From an uncultured Pelagibacteraceae bacterium (GTDB taxonomy: Bacteria; Pseudomonadota; Alphaproteobacteria; Pelagibacterales; Pelagibacteraceae), in NCBI GenBank assembly GCA_902582385.1, contig CACHRX010000009.1, positions 1-39,517 on the forward strand: 39,517 nt of DNA, given 5' to 3'. How positions within the stretch are numbered: position 1 is the first letter of the stretch; each line of letters opens with the position of its first letter. The translations under genes were made by a program, and so were the position numbers. A model generated the notes under the pieces. The model worked only from the letters and a program-made list of their open reading frames with translations. It ran no database searches and was not told where the DNA came from. Below are positions 27,431-36,003 of the stretch, in pieces.

Positions 27431-30428
27431 TTAATTTTTTATTCTCCTTATCTAAAAAAACAGGATCAGATACTGTTACATTGATATTCTTTTTTTCCAT
27501 CGGGATTGTTAATTTTTGACCCATCATATTTTTTCCTCCTTTTACAACTCCAAGTGCTATAGATTTTCTAAGATTTGGACTAAAATAACTTGACGTAACA
27601 TGTCCCAGCATCTCTATTGGAGACTTTTTAATATCACCAACAATTTGTGCTCCTTCCTCTAATACTTCATCAGGATTATCTGTTAATAATCCTACTAATT
27701 GTTTTCTATCTTCTCTAATAGTGTCTGATCTATATAACGATCTTTTTCCAATAAAATCATATTTCTTTTTACTTACAATCCAATCCATTTGTAGATCAAT
27801 TGGTGTCATGGTTGCATCAGTATCTTGACCAACAATTATGAAACCTTTTTCCGCTCGAAGTAAGTGCATTGTTTCAGTTCCATAAGGTGTGATATTAAAT
27901 TCTTTTCCAGCTTCCATACATTTTTCCCAAACAGATTTTCCATAATTAGCCTGAACATTAATTTCATAACTGAGTTCACCTGTAAAACTTATCCTCATAA
28001 TTCGACAACTAATTTTTCCAATCTTTACATTTTTAAAAGACATATGAGGAAAACTTTCATCTGAAAAATCTACATCTGTAATAATTTTTGAAATAATTTT
28101 TTTAGAGTTTGAACCACAAACACTAATTGTTGCATAATGATCTGTAACCGATGTTAAATAAACATCTAATTCAGGCCATTCTGTTTGAAGGTAATCTTCT
28201 AGTTTACTCATAACATTAGCTGCTCCACCGGTTGTTGTAGTCATTATGTAATGATTTTCACCTAAACGAGTTGTAACGCCATCGTCGTAAACCATCCCAT
28301 CTTCATTAAGCATTAGGCCGTATTTACATTTTCCTATAGCTAATTTGGACCAAGCATTTGTGTAAACACGATTCAAAAATTCAGAAGCATCTGTACCTTG
28401 AATATCAATTTTACCTAAGGTAGATGCATCTAAAATACCAGCACTTGCTCTCGCAGCCTTACTTTCTCTTTGAACAGCTTGATGCATATCTTCAGTATTT
28501 CTAGGATAATACCAAGCCCTCTTCCATTGACCTACATTTTCAAACTCAGCATTATTATCTATATGCCAATCATGCAAAGGTGTTTTCCTTATAACATCAA
28601 AATATTCTCCCACATTACGACCAACAATTGTTCCAAAAGTTAAAGGTGTATATGGCGGTCTAAAAGTCGTCGTACCAAGCTCACCCATTTTTGTGCCAGT
28701 AGTTTCCGAGATTATTCCTAACGCATGCATATTTCCAAGTTTTCCTTGATCAGTTCCCATACCAGTTGTCGTATATCTTTTTACATGTTCAATAGATCTA
28801 AAACCTTCTCTTAAGGCTAATTTTATATCTTTAGAAGTCGCATCATTTTGATAGTCAACAAAAGATTTTGTCTTTCCTAAAACTTTATTTGATGGCAATA
28901 ACCAAATATTTCGCTTAAATTTATTTGCTTCAGATAAAACTTCTAAATTATCGTAATCACTACTTTTAACATTTAAAAACTTTATTAAAGATTCTGGTGT
29001 AGTTCTTAAAATTTCATCTAAAGTTAGATTACCATTACATGCACCAATACTTAATTGATCTGATGGATAAGTATTAGGTATAAAAACTTGATCTTCTTCT
29101 CTAAATCTTAATTTTCCACCAGATTGAGTAAATAAATGAACAGCAGGTGTCCATCCACCAGATATACCCAAACAATCACAAGATAAATTTATTTTAGAAC
29201 CTACAACTTTTTGTCCATCCTTAGAGAGTTGCATTATAGAAATTTTATTAATTCTCTTATAACCAGATGTATCTATTATTGTATAACCTTTAAAAATCTT
29301 AATATTGTTTTTTTCTACTTCGTAAATTAATTTAGAGTTAATTTCTTCTCTATTGTCAATAATTGCTTCGATATTAATTCCCTTTTCAATTAGACTAATA
29401 GCTGTTTCATAGGCACTATCATTATTTGTAAAAAGAATATTTTTCTCTCCACAAGCAATACCAAAATAGTCAGCATATTTTTTAATTGCTGAAGACAGCA
29501 AAATTCCTGGACGATCGTTATTATCAAATATCATAGGCCTTTCTATCGATCCAGTAGCTGTAATTACCTTTTTCGCCCTTATTTTAAGTAGTCTGTGTCT
29601 TGTTTTATTTTTTCTCTGTTCTATAGGTAAATGATCGGTAAGATTTTGACGAGCTAATAAAAAGTTATAACCATGATAAGCTACAACAGTTGTCCTTGTT
29701 TTAATCTCTAAATTTTCTAATTTCTTAATTTCGTTTATTTCCTTTTCTACCCAAGAACCCGAATTTTGATTATTAATTTTAAAATGATCTGAATTTTGAT
29801 AAATAGTTGAACCTCCAAGATTTGGTTTTTCATCAACTAAAAGTGTTTTTAAATTATTTTTAGCAGCTATTTTAGCAGCCATAATTCCAGAAATACCAGC
29901 TCCTATCACTAGAACATCACAATGAATATACTTGTGCTCATAAATATCAGGATCTGGTTTAGTAGGTGACTTACCTAGCCCAGCAGATTTTCTAATAAAA
30001 TACTCATATTTCTCCCAAAAACTTGCAGGCCACATAAAAGTTTTATAGTAAAATCCAGCGGGTAGTAAGGGAGATAAAAAATTGTTTATTCCACCAACAT
30101 CAAAATTTACACTTGGCCAACAGTTTTGACTTGATGCCTCTAAACCTTCATAAATCTCAACCTCAGTAGCTCTTACATTAGGCTCAGTTCTAGATGAATT
30201 ATCATGTAGTTGAACAATAGCATTTGGCTCTTCAGAACCAGCAGTCATTATACCTCGTGGTCTGTGGTATTTAAAACTCCTACCAACTAAATGGATATCG
30301 TTAGCCAAAAGAGCCGAAGCTAATGTGTCTCCTTTAAAACCGTAATAAGTTGATCCGTTAAATTTGAAAGAGATTCTATAAGTTTCATCAATTGCTTTTC
30401 CAGTTTTTACTCTCAAGTTTTTTGTCAT
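27423..30428 (-). CDS. soxA: Sarcosine oxidase subunit alpha
   Basis: The 1001-residue subunit belongs to the sarcosine oxidase complex that demethylates sarcosine to glycine and passes the one-carbon unit to tetrahydrofolate. An N-terminal ferredoxin-like domain covers about residues 15-100 (GDTLASALLAN, RSFKYHRPRGIM). A nucleotide-binding domain has VLVIGAGISGIMAA at 172-185 and TGSIERPMIF further on. After TTTGMGTDQGKLGN near 590, the C-terminal 380 residues are a GcvT-like folate-binding domain (GILDASTLGKIDIQG, FTGELSYEIN, GTETMHLLRAEKGF). It starts 3 bases after soxD. The length is standard. Confidence 0.96.
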   Translation of the reverse strand: MTKNLRVKTGKAIDETYRISFKFNGSTYYGFKGDTLASALLANDIHLVGRSFKYHRPRGIMTAGSEEPNAIVQLHDNSSRTEPNVRATEVEIYEGLEASSQNCWPSVNFDVGGINNFLSPLLPAGFYYKTFMWPASFWEKYEYFIRKSAGLGKSPTKPDPDIYEHKYIHCDVLVIGAGISGIMAAKIAAKNNLKTLLVDEKPNLGGSTIYQNSDHFKINNQNSGSWVEKEINEIKKLENLEIKTRTTVVAYHGYNFLLARQNLTDHLPIEQRKNKTRHRLLKIRAKKVITATGSIERPMIFDNNDRPGILLSSAIKKYADYFGIACGEKNILFTNNDSAYETAISLIEKGINIEAIIDNREEINSKLIYEVEKNNIKIFKGYTIIDTSGYKRINKISIMQLSKDGQKVVGSKINLSCDCLGISGGWTPAVHLFTQSGGKLRFREEDQVFIPNTYPSDQLSIGACNGNLTLDEILRTTPESLIKFLNVKSSDYDNLEVLSEANKFKRNIWLLPSNKVLGKTKSFVDYQNDATSKDIKLALREGFRSIEHVKRYTTTGMGTDQGKLGNMHALGIISETTGTKMGELGTTTFRPPYTPLTFGTIVGRNVGEYFDVIRKTPLHDWHIDNNAEFENVGQWKRAWYYPRNTEDMHQAVQRESKAARASAGILDASTLGKIDIQGTDASEFLNRVYTNAWSKLAIGKCKYGLMLNEDGMVYDDGVTTRLGENHYIMTTTTGGAANVMSKLEDYLQTEWPELDVYLTSVTDHYATISVCGSNSKKIISKIITDVDFSDESFPHMSFKNVKIGKISCRIMRISFTGELSYEINVQANYGKSVWEKCMEAGKEFNITPYGTETMHLLRAEKGFIIVGQDTDATMTPIDLQMDWIVSKKKYDFIGKRSLYRSDTIREDRKQLVGLLTDNPDEVLEEGAQIVGDIKKSPIEMLGHVTSSYFSPNLRKSIALGVVKGGKNMMGQKLTIPMEKKNINVTVSDPVFLDKENKKLNA

Positions 30429-30431
30429 AAA

Positions 30432-30707
30432 TTATTTGATAGGTGGTTTTTCACCCATTTTATAAACTGCTTTAATTTCATCATTTGAAGTATCACGAAC
30501 TAGATTAAACCATTTTCGACATCCATGCGCATGATTCCACCTTTCAAATTGGATACCTTTAATATTTTTTCGCATAAATAGATATTCTGCCCATTGATCA
30601 TCACTTAATTCTGTAGGTTGTTTAGGCCTAATTATGTGAGCTTCACCACCAGCCTTAAATTCACTTTGTTCACGTTCTCCACAAAAAGGACAATTAATTA
30701 TAAACAT
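30432..30707 (-). CDS. soxD: Sarcosine oxidase subunit delta
   Basis: The 91-residue protein is the small zinc-binding subunit of heterotetrameric sarcosine oxidase. Cys6 and Cys9 (NCPFCGER), His59 and Cys63 (WNHAHGCRKWF) form the three-Cys, one-His site known for this family. The centre DDQWAEYLFMRKNIKG is also conserved. It overlaps the soxB stop by one base (TAATG) and ends 3 bases before soxA. Order soxB-soxD-soxA-soxG is the classical one. Confidence 0.95.
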   Translation of the reverse strand: MFIINCPFCGEREQSEFKAGGEAHIIRPKQPTELSDDQWAEYLFMRKNIKGIQFERWNHAHGCRKWFNLVRDTSNDEIKAVYKMGEKPPIK

Positions 30708-31960
30708 TAGTGTGCCACAGCTGCTGCACCATGTTCATCTACAAGGTCGCCACTTACAAATCTATTAATATTAAATGCAGCGTTAAGTTTGTGGGGCTCA
30801 TTATTTGCTATAGTATGAGCAAATAAATCTCCTGAACCTGGAGTTGCTTTAAATCCACCAGTTCCCCAACCACAATTAAAATATAAACCTTTAATAGAAG
30901 TCTTGCTTATAATTGGACTAGCATCAGGACAAATGTCTACTATACCTCCCCATTGTCTTAGCATCCTCATTCGACTAAATATAGGGTATAATTCAAGTAT
31001 TGCATTTAGAGTACCTTCAACGATGTCATGGCTTCCTTTCTGTGAGTAAGAAATATAATCATCTGTTCCTGCTCCGATTACCAATTCACCTTTATCTGAT
31101 TGACTTACATATGCGTGTACAGCGTTAGACATTACCACTGTATCAATAATTGGTTTTACAGGTTCAGATACCAATGCTTGTAAAGGTTTACTTTCTAAAG
31201 GTAATTTTAAACCAGCCATATTAGCTATTACACTTGAATGACCAGCTGCAACAACACCAATTTTATTTGTTTTTATAAAACCTTTTGTAGTTTCAATACC
31301 CTCAACACTATCACCATTTCTTTTAACACCTTTAACTTCACAATTTTGAATTATATCAACTCCCATTTCATCAGCACCTCTAGCATATCCCCAAGCAACA
31401 GCATCATGTCTAGCTGTTCCAGCTCTCTTTTGCAAAGTACCACCTAAAACTGGGTAACGAATTTTTGGTGATGTATTTATAATTGGACAAAATTTTTTAA
31501 CTTCCTCTGTATTAAGATAAACAGCGTCAATACCATTTAACCTATTAGCATGAGTTCTTCTTTTTAAATCTCTTACATCTTGAAGATTATGCGCAAGGTT
31601 CATAACACCTCTTTGACTAAACATCACATTATAATTAAGTTCCTGGGATAAACCTTCCCATAGTTTTAATGCATGATCATAAAGTCCCGCACTAGCATCC
31701 CATAGATAATTTGATCTTATGATGGTTGTATTTCTTCCAGTATTACCACCACCAATCCAACCTTTTTCAACAACGGCAATATTTTTTATATTATGTTTTT
31801 TTGCCAAATAATATGCAGTTGCCAATCCATGGCCACCACCGCCAATTATTATTACATCATATTCTTTTTTTGGCTCAGCATCTTTCCACGCTTTACCCCA
31901 ATTTTCATGGTTAGAAAATGCATTTTTAATTAAACTAAAAATAGAGTATTTATTAATCAT
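30707..31960 (-). CDS. soxB: Sarcosine oxidase subunit beta
   Basis: This FAD-dependent subunit contains the sarcosine oxidation site. I chose ATG at 31960 ([15 protein letters not shown], 417 residues). An in-frame start at 32026 would add 22 hydrophobic residues that reach into the divergent gene. The FAD-binding motif [18 protein letters not shown] is at 36-53. His185 in [10 protein letters not shown] is the candidate for covalent FMN attachment in this family. The C-terminal [14 protein letters not shown] also matches. It is the first gene of the sox operon. The enzyme produces glycine, hydrogen peroxide and methylene-tetrahydrofolate, a known use of methylated osmolytes in marine alphaproteobacteria. 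Confidence 0.95.
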   Translation of the reverse strand: MINKYSIFSLIKNAFSNHENWGKAWKDAEPKKEYDVIIIGGGGHGLATAYYLAKKHNIKNIAVVEKGWIGGGNTGRNTTIIRSNYLWDASAGLYDHALKLWEGLSQELNYNVMFSQRGVMNLAHNLQDVRDLKRRTHANRLNGIDAVYLNTEEVKKFCPIINTSPKIRYPVLGGTLQKRAGTARHDAVAWGYARGADEMGVDIIQNCEVKGVKRNGDSVEGIETTKGFIKTNKIGVVAAGHSSVIANMAGLKLPLESKPLQALVSEPVKPIIDTVVMSNAVHAYVSQSDKGELVIGAGTDDYISYSQKGSHDIVEGTLNAILELYPIFSRMRMLRQWGGIVDICPDASPIISKTSIKGLYFNCGWGTGGFKATPGSGDLFAHTIANNEPHKLNAAFNINRFVSGDLVDEHGAAAVAH

Positions 31961-31980
31961 TATAATTTTAAAAATTTTTT

Positions 31981-34065
31981 TTGATAAAACACAATTGGAT
32001 AATAATAAACATATTAAAAAATTCAATAACTAGATCAGTGGATACAATAAAAAGTAAAATAGACGCAGATTCAACATATTATAAAGTCTTAATTTTTTTA
32101 CTTTCCTTTTTTGTAATTGTGCCACCTATAAATAATTGGATCAAATTAGTAATTTTAAGCCTTTCTATTATAGTAATTTTTTCCTCAAATTTAAAAAGAA
32201 ATACAAACTTAAATTACTTATTGGTTATTTTATTTATAATTTTATTTATTCCAAAAGCATTTATTTCAAGTTATTCAGCAAAAATAAATCATATTGTTTT
32301 ACCAACAGCTTCAAAAGGAAAATTTAATTATGTTAAAGATAATTTTGACAAAGAAATGAGTGAGATTTTGAAAGAAGAATTAAATATGCTTCTAAATAAA
32401 GAAGATTTATTAAAAGGTATTCATCAGCCAGGGGCCACTTATACATCAACATTATATAAAAATTATGCTTTCCAAGCTGAAAATGTTTGGACAAATTTTG
32501 ATGAAGGAAAAAAGATTATATTGAGTAAAAAGACAAAAAATTTTTGGGACTTAGGTCCTTCAGCATTAAATGATCGAAATTTAAATTTTGGAGACACAAA
32601 GAAAAAAAACTACGGAACAAATCTTGTTTTTCCTGTTCTCTTTAAATTAGATTTAAAGAATATAAGTAAAAAATCAAAGTTATGTTATAGAGGAAATATT
32701 ATTTTTCAAGAAGAGAATAAATACCAAATTTTTAAAAATGATGAAATAAGATGTCTTAAAGTCAAAGAAAATTTAACATTTTACTTTCTTGATTATGATA
32801 GACAACTTCAAATAAAAATAAAAAAAAATTATTTTTACGATAATTTAATTGTATTTTTTTATATTATTGTCTTATTACAACTAACAATTATTTTTTATTC
32901 TTTTATTGAGATTAGATCTATAAATAAATTTTATATTTTTCTAAATCTAATTTTTTACATAATATTGTTTCTTTATTTTAAATATGGTCTTCAAGCAATC
33001 TCTGGCTTTTCTGAAACTATATATTTTAAAAGAGGTATGGACGGTATGGCTCATTATGGATATGCAAGAATTATTTTAACTCAATTATTCACTGAAAATT
33101 ACTTTGAAGCTTTTCGAGGAGTAGAAAGCACTTTTTATTATATGCCGTTACTAAGATACATTAATGCAATTTCAATGATTTTTTTTGGAGAAACTATATT
33201 GGGCTCAATTTTAATAATATCTCTATTTGGTATCTTAATTTATAAATTTTTAAATTTAATAATTGAAGATAAAAGTTCAAAAATTCTTTCGTTAATTTTT
33301 TTAATCATCCCTTTATTTGAAGCCTTAGGTTTTAGTATAATAAATTATATTGGTTTTACTGTAGATGGTTATGCAGAGGGATTGGCTTATTTTTTTCTGT
33401 TACTAATTGTTTATTTTTACTTTTTAGATAATAAATCCAATTTTCATTTTTTTCTGATAGGATTTATATCATTTTTAATAATTGGTTTGAGACCAAATTA
33501 TCTTGTATTTTTATTTTCTTTAATTTTTCTCTACTCAATTTACTTAATATATATACATAATTTTAAAAAAAAAATTAATAATCTAAAATTAAAATTATTT
33601 TTATTATTTTTCGGTACAAGCTTTTTTTTCTTATTCTTAATTCATAACTATTTTTATTCAAATGAAATAGTTTTTTTAGTCGAAAGAGGAAATATAGAGG
33701 GTTCCCAAAAAATTAAAGTTTTAGATTATTGGTTATTATTAAAATCTATTTTTAGTGGGGACTTTCAAATGGAATTATTTATGAAAATTTACAATCATTT
33801 TAGAAACTATATTAAATATTACGAATTTTGGTTCATAATCACTTTCATTAATTTATTGATAGTTTTACTCTTTAAGTTTGATATCAAAATTAAAATTTTA
33901 TCTTTATCTCTACTATTAATGCATTGTACTTATCTATTATTTTTAGGTACTCCGAGATACTCTATGGGAACTTGGTTAATATCTTTTTTAGTATTTATTT
34001 ATGCCTTCAATTATTGTTATTACCCTTTTTTAAAAGCAAAATTTTTTCAGAAAAGCAATAGATAA
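31981..34065 (+). CDS. Unrecognised polytopic membrane protein, possible GT-C glycosyltransferase
   Basis: I do not recognise this 694-residue protein. Two or three hydrophobic segments cover about residues 35-95. A region of about 180 residues without membrane segments follows (about 100-280, containing WTNFDEG and [13 protein letters not shown]), probably periplasmic, and then eight or more membrane segments to the C-terminus. A loop near residue 347 reads [12 protein letters not shown], followed by [16 protein letters not shown]. An acidic residue in the first large loop is typical of GT-C polyprenyl-phosphate sugar transferases, so that fold is possible. The start is unsure: TTG at 31981 or GTG at 32038, neither with a good ribosome binding site. 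Base composition is more AT-rich than its neighbours. Confidence 0.72.
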   Translation: MIKHNWIIINILKNSITRSVDTIKSKIDADSTYYKVLIFLLSFFVIVPPINNWIKLVILSLSIIVIFSSNLKRNTNLNYLLVILFIILFIPKAFISSYSAKINHIVLPTASKGKFNYVKDNFDKEMSEILKEELNMLLNKEDLLKGIHQPGATYTSTLYKNYAFQAENVWTNFDEGKKIILSKKTKNFWDLGPSALNDRNLNFGDTKKKNYGTNLVFPVLFKLDLKNISKKSKLCYRGNIIFQEENKYQIFKNDEIRCLKVKENLTFYFLDYDRQLQIKIKKNYFYDNLIVFFYIIVLLQLTIIFYSFIEIRSINKFYIFLNLIFYIILFLYFKYGLQAISGFSETIYFKRGMDGMAHYGYARIILTQLFTENYFEAFRGVESTFYYMPLLRYINAISMIFFGETILGSILIISLFGILIYKFLNLIIEDKSSKILSLIFLIIPLFEALGFSIINYIGFTVDGYAEGLAYFFLLLIVYFYFLDNKSNFHFFLIGFISFLIIGLRPNYLVFLFSLIFLYSIYLIYIHNFKKKINNLKLKLFLLFFGTSFFFLFLIHNYFYSNEIVFLVERGNIEGSQKIKVLDYWLLLKSIFSGDFQMELFMKIYNHFRNYIKYYEFWFIITFINLLIVLLFKFDIKIKILSLSLLLMHCTYLLFLGTPRYSMGTWLISFLVFIYAFNYCYYPFLKAKFFQKSNR

Positions 34066-34732
34066 GTGTAAAAATATATTTTGACCTCAACTCATTAATT
34101 TTAAAGTTAGAAACTCCTTTTTTCCGCCCATACCAATTAATTGGGATAATTTTGTACTGATATTTTCTATTTATAATTTTTAGTGGAATTTCTAAAAAAA
34201 CATTAAAACTTTCCGAAACAATTGGCTCTAAATTTTTTAAAATATCTTTTCTATAAATCTTAAAAGCATTTGTAAAATCATTATATTTATTTAGATACAA
34301 CAAACTGACAAAATAATTAAAAAATCTATTTAATATTAGCTTAACTTTTGGGTATCCTTCAATAGTTGATTTATTTGTAAATCTTGAGCCAAATACAGCG
34401 TCCAAATTTTCATTACAAATAGTATCATAATATTTTTTTAAATCATTTAAATCATCTGAACCATCACACATTAAAATAGTTAAAAACTTTCCTTTACTAA
34501 ATTTAATTCCATTTCTTATTGTTTCTCCTAATCCTTTTCTTTTGTTATTAATTACTCTTATTCTATTATTTGTAATTTCTTTTTTTTTCAAAAGTTCTAA
34601 GGTTTCATCATTGCTAAAATCATTTATAAATAAAATTTCATATTTTATATTAATACTAGTTTCAATTTTGTTAATAATTGAGTCGATATTTTCTTTCTCA
34701 TTTTTGACTGGTATTAATATTGTTAAGTCCAT
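34007..34732 (-). CDS. Family 2 glycosyltransferase (polyprenyl-phosphate sugar synthase-like)
   Basis: The 241-residue protein has a GT-A fold typical of dolichyl- or undecaprenyl-phosphate sugar synthases. It starts MDLTILIPVKNEKENI, FINDFSND near residue 36 binds the nucleotide, and LMCDGSDD near 88-94 is the metal-binding acidic cluster. FGSRF and INWYGRKKGVSNFKI follow, as in DPM1-like enzymes. I chose ATG at 34732, because an upstream extension to 34792 would enter the epimerase gene. No clear C-terminal membrane helix pair is present. The 3' end overlaps the membrane protein gene by 59 bases tail to tail. A lipid-linked sugar from this enzyme could serve as donor for that protein. Confidence 0.87.
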   Translation of the reverse strand: MDLTILIPVKNEKENIDSIINKIETSINIKYEILFINDFSNDETLELLKKKEITNNRIRVINNKRKGLGETIRNGIKFSKGKFLTILMCDGSDDLNDLKKYYDTICNENLDAVFGSRFTNKSTIEGYPKVKLILNRFFNYFVSLLYLNKYNDFTNAFKIYRKDILKNLEPIVSESFNVFLEIPLKIINRKYQYKIIPINWYGRKKGVSNFKINELRSKYIFTLIYCFSEKILLLKKGNNNN

Positions 34733-34745
34733 ATAATCATTATTT

Positions 34746-35786
34746 ATGCATATATTAATTCCTGGTGGATGTGGATTTATTGGATCATCCATAGCAATTT
34801 ACCTTAAGCAAAATATAAAAAATTGTGTTGTAACTACAATAGATAATTTATCAAGAAATACCTCATATTTGAATGAAAAAAAATTAAAAAAACATAATAT
34901 AAAAAATATCAAATTTAATTTATCATCAGACAAGTATTTAGCTCAAGCAGATTTAAATAGAATAAGAGCTGATTTTATAATTGATTGTTGTGCTGAACCA
35001 TCTGTAGAAATATCAAAAGCTAATCCTCACTTAGTCTTTAATTCGAATTTAAAATCTACTTTAAATTTATTAGAAATTGCAAAAAAAAAAAAATCTAAGA
35101 TTATTTATCTTTCAACTTCAAGAGTTTACTCTATTAAAAAAATTAATAGTTTATTTAGTAAGATTAAGTATAAAAGTAAATTACTTAAAAAAGTCAAAGT
35201 TAATGAAAACTTTTCAGTTGAGTCTCCTGTATCTCTTTATGGATTTACAAAATTAAGTTCTGAAATTTTAATCAAAGAATATTCATTTTTATATAATATA
35301 AAATATATCATTAATAGATGTGGTGTTGTTTCTGGTTATGGGCAGTTTGGTAAACAAGATCAAGGCTTTTTAAGTATGTGGTTATGGAGACATTTAAATA
35401 AGCTTAAAATTTATTATCAAGGTTTTGGGGGATATGGTCAACAAGTAAGAGATATTCTGGATATAAATGACTTATGTATTTTAATAAAAGAACAATTATC
35501 AAAAATTGATAAGATTAATAATCAAACTTTTAATGTTGGAGGTGGGATAAAAAATGCCCTCTCTCTGATAGAACTTACCAATTATTCAAGATCAATAACT
35601 TTTAATAATATCAAGATAAGAAAAAAAATAAAAACCTCTAAATATGATCTTCGTTATTTTGTAACAGATAATAAAAAAGTTTATTCTAAATATAAATGGC
35701 GTGTTAAAAAAGGTCTTAATTTAATTATTAAAGAGACCGTAAAAAGTTTAATCCAAAACAAAAAATCTCTACATAAAATTTTATAA
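34746..35786 (+). CDS. NAD-dependent nucleotide-sugar epimerase (CDP-paratose 2-epimerase-like)
   Basis: This 346-residue extended short-chain dehydrogenase has the NAD-binding GGCGFIG at residues 7-13. Its active site comprises Ser123 to Ser125 (LSTSRVYS), Tyr165 and Lys169 (YGFTK). The segment RCGVVSGYGQFGKQDQGF and GGYGQQVRDILDINDL resemble CDP-paratose/tyvelose 2-epimerases, with a long Lys-rich insertion near 130-155. The exact sugar cannot be assigned from sequence. Only 13 bases separate its start from the divergent glycosyltransferase, so their promoters must lie within each other's coding sequence. It is followed by a 121-base gap before tRNA-Ser. Confidence 0.86.
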   Translation: MHILIPGGCGFIGSSIAIYLKQNIKNCVVTTIDNLSRNTSYLNEKKLKKHNIKNIKFNLSSDKYLAQADLNRIRADFIIDCCAEPSVEISKANPHLVFNSNLKSTLNLLEIAKKKKSKIIYLSTSRVYSIKKINSLFSKIKYKSKLLKKVKVNENFSVESPVSLYGFTKLSSEILIKEYSFLYNIKYIINRCGVVSGYGQFGKQDQGFLSMWLWRHLNKLKIYYQGFGGYGQQVRDILDINDLCILIKEQLSKIDKINNQTFNVGGGIKNALSLIELTNYSRSITFNNIKIRKKIKTSKYDLRYFVTDNKKVYSKYKWRVKKGLNLIIKETVKSLIQNKKSLHKIL

Positions 35787-35869
35787 ACTAATATATTGTA
35801 TTTAAAGTTATCAATATTATCTAAATCATCAGTTTTTCCTAAAGTAATCATTTAAAAAACGTTTAATTA

Positions 35870-35895
35870 TTGATAAATATTATCCTTAATATAAA
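35870..35895 (+). promoter_or_regulatory. Weak candidate promoter for tRNA-Ser
   Basis: In the 121-base gap after the epimerase gene, TTGATA (35870-35875) and TATAAA (35890-35895) stand 14 bases apart, shorter than the preferred 16-18. The -10 box is well placed for a start just before the tRNA at 35908. The rest of the gap (35787-35869) shows nothing recognisable. Confidence 0.3.
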
Positions 35896-35907
35896 AGGTT
35901 TTTTAAA

Positions 35908-35999
35908 GGAAGAGTGGGTGAGAGGCTTAAACCAGTCGTTTGCTAAATGACCGTGCGAGGAAACTTGTACCGAGGGTTCGAATCCCTCCTCTTCCGCCA
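35908..35999 (+). tRNA. tRNA-Ser (anticodon GCT)
   Basis: A 92-base tRNA can be folded by eye. The acceptor GGAAGAG (35908-35914) pairs with CTCTTCC (35989-35995), with discriminator G and encoded CCA at 35997-35999. The anticodon stem GTCGT/ATGAC encloses the loop TTGCTAA, giving anticodon GCT for AGC/AGT serine codons. A long variable arm, typical of class II tRNAs, precedes the T arm GAGGG-TTCGAAT-CCCTC (35972-35988). It ends 4 bases before the stop of the convergent transglycosylase gene. Confidence 0.96.
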
Positions 36000-36003
36000 T
36001 GTT

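Larger units (their letters stand above)
31981..35786. other. Very AT-rich surface-glycan accessory block
   Basis: Three genes of envelope-glycan type (large membrane protein, family 2 glycosyltransferase, NDP-sugar epimerase) lie between the core sox operon and tRNA-Ser. Sampled lines have much lower GC here (for example 11 of 60 bases at 32221-32280) than in the ribosomal operon (23 of 60 at 1141-1200). Gene orientations alternate and spacings are very short. No transposase, integrase or direct repeat of the tRNA end was seen, so the means of acquisition is unknown. Confidence 0.55.

Noticed and set aside
27864..28064. Small open frames antisense to soxA and other large genes
   Set aside because: They are shadows of the well-supported coding frames, have no family motifs and lack ribosome binding sites.
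31961..31980. Glycine riboswitch upstream of the sarcosine oxidase operon
   Set aside because: Such switches are known in this group, but the gap to the divergent gene is only 20-77 bases and no conserved aptamer core was seen.
31961..32026. Upstream start for soxB with a hydrophobic leader resembling a signal peptide
   Set aside because: Sarcosine oxidase beta is cytoplasmic. The leader overlaps the divergent gene, and ATG at 31960 gives the normal length.
35972..35999. tRNA-Ser 3' end as an integration (att) site for the adjacent AT-rich block
   Set aside because: The block lies on the 5' side of the tRNA. I saw no second copy of the tRNA 3' end near 31960-31990, and no integrase is present.
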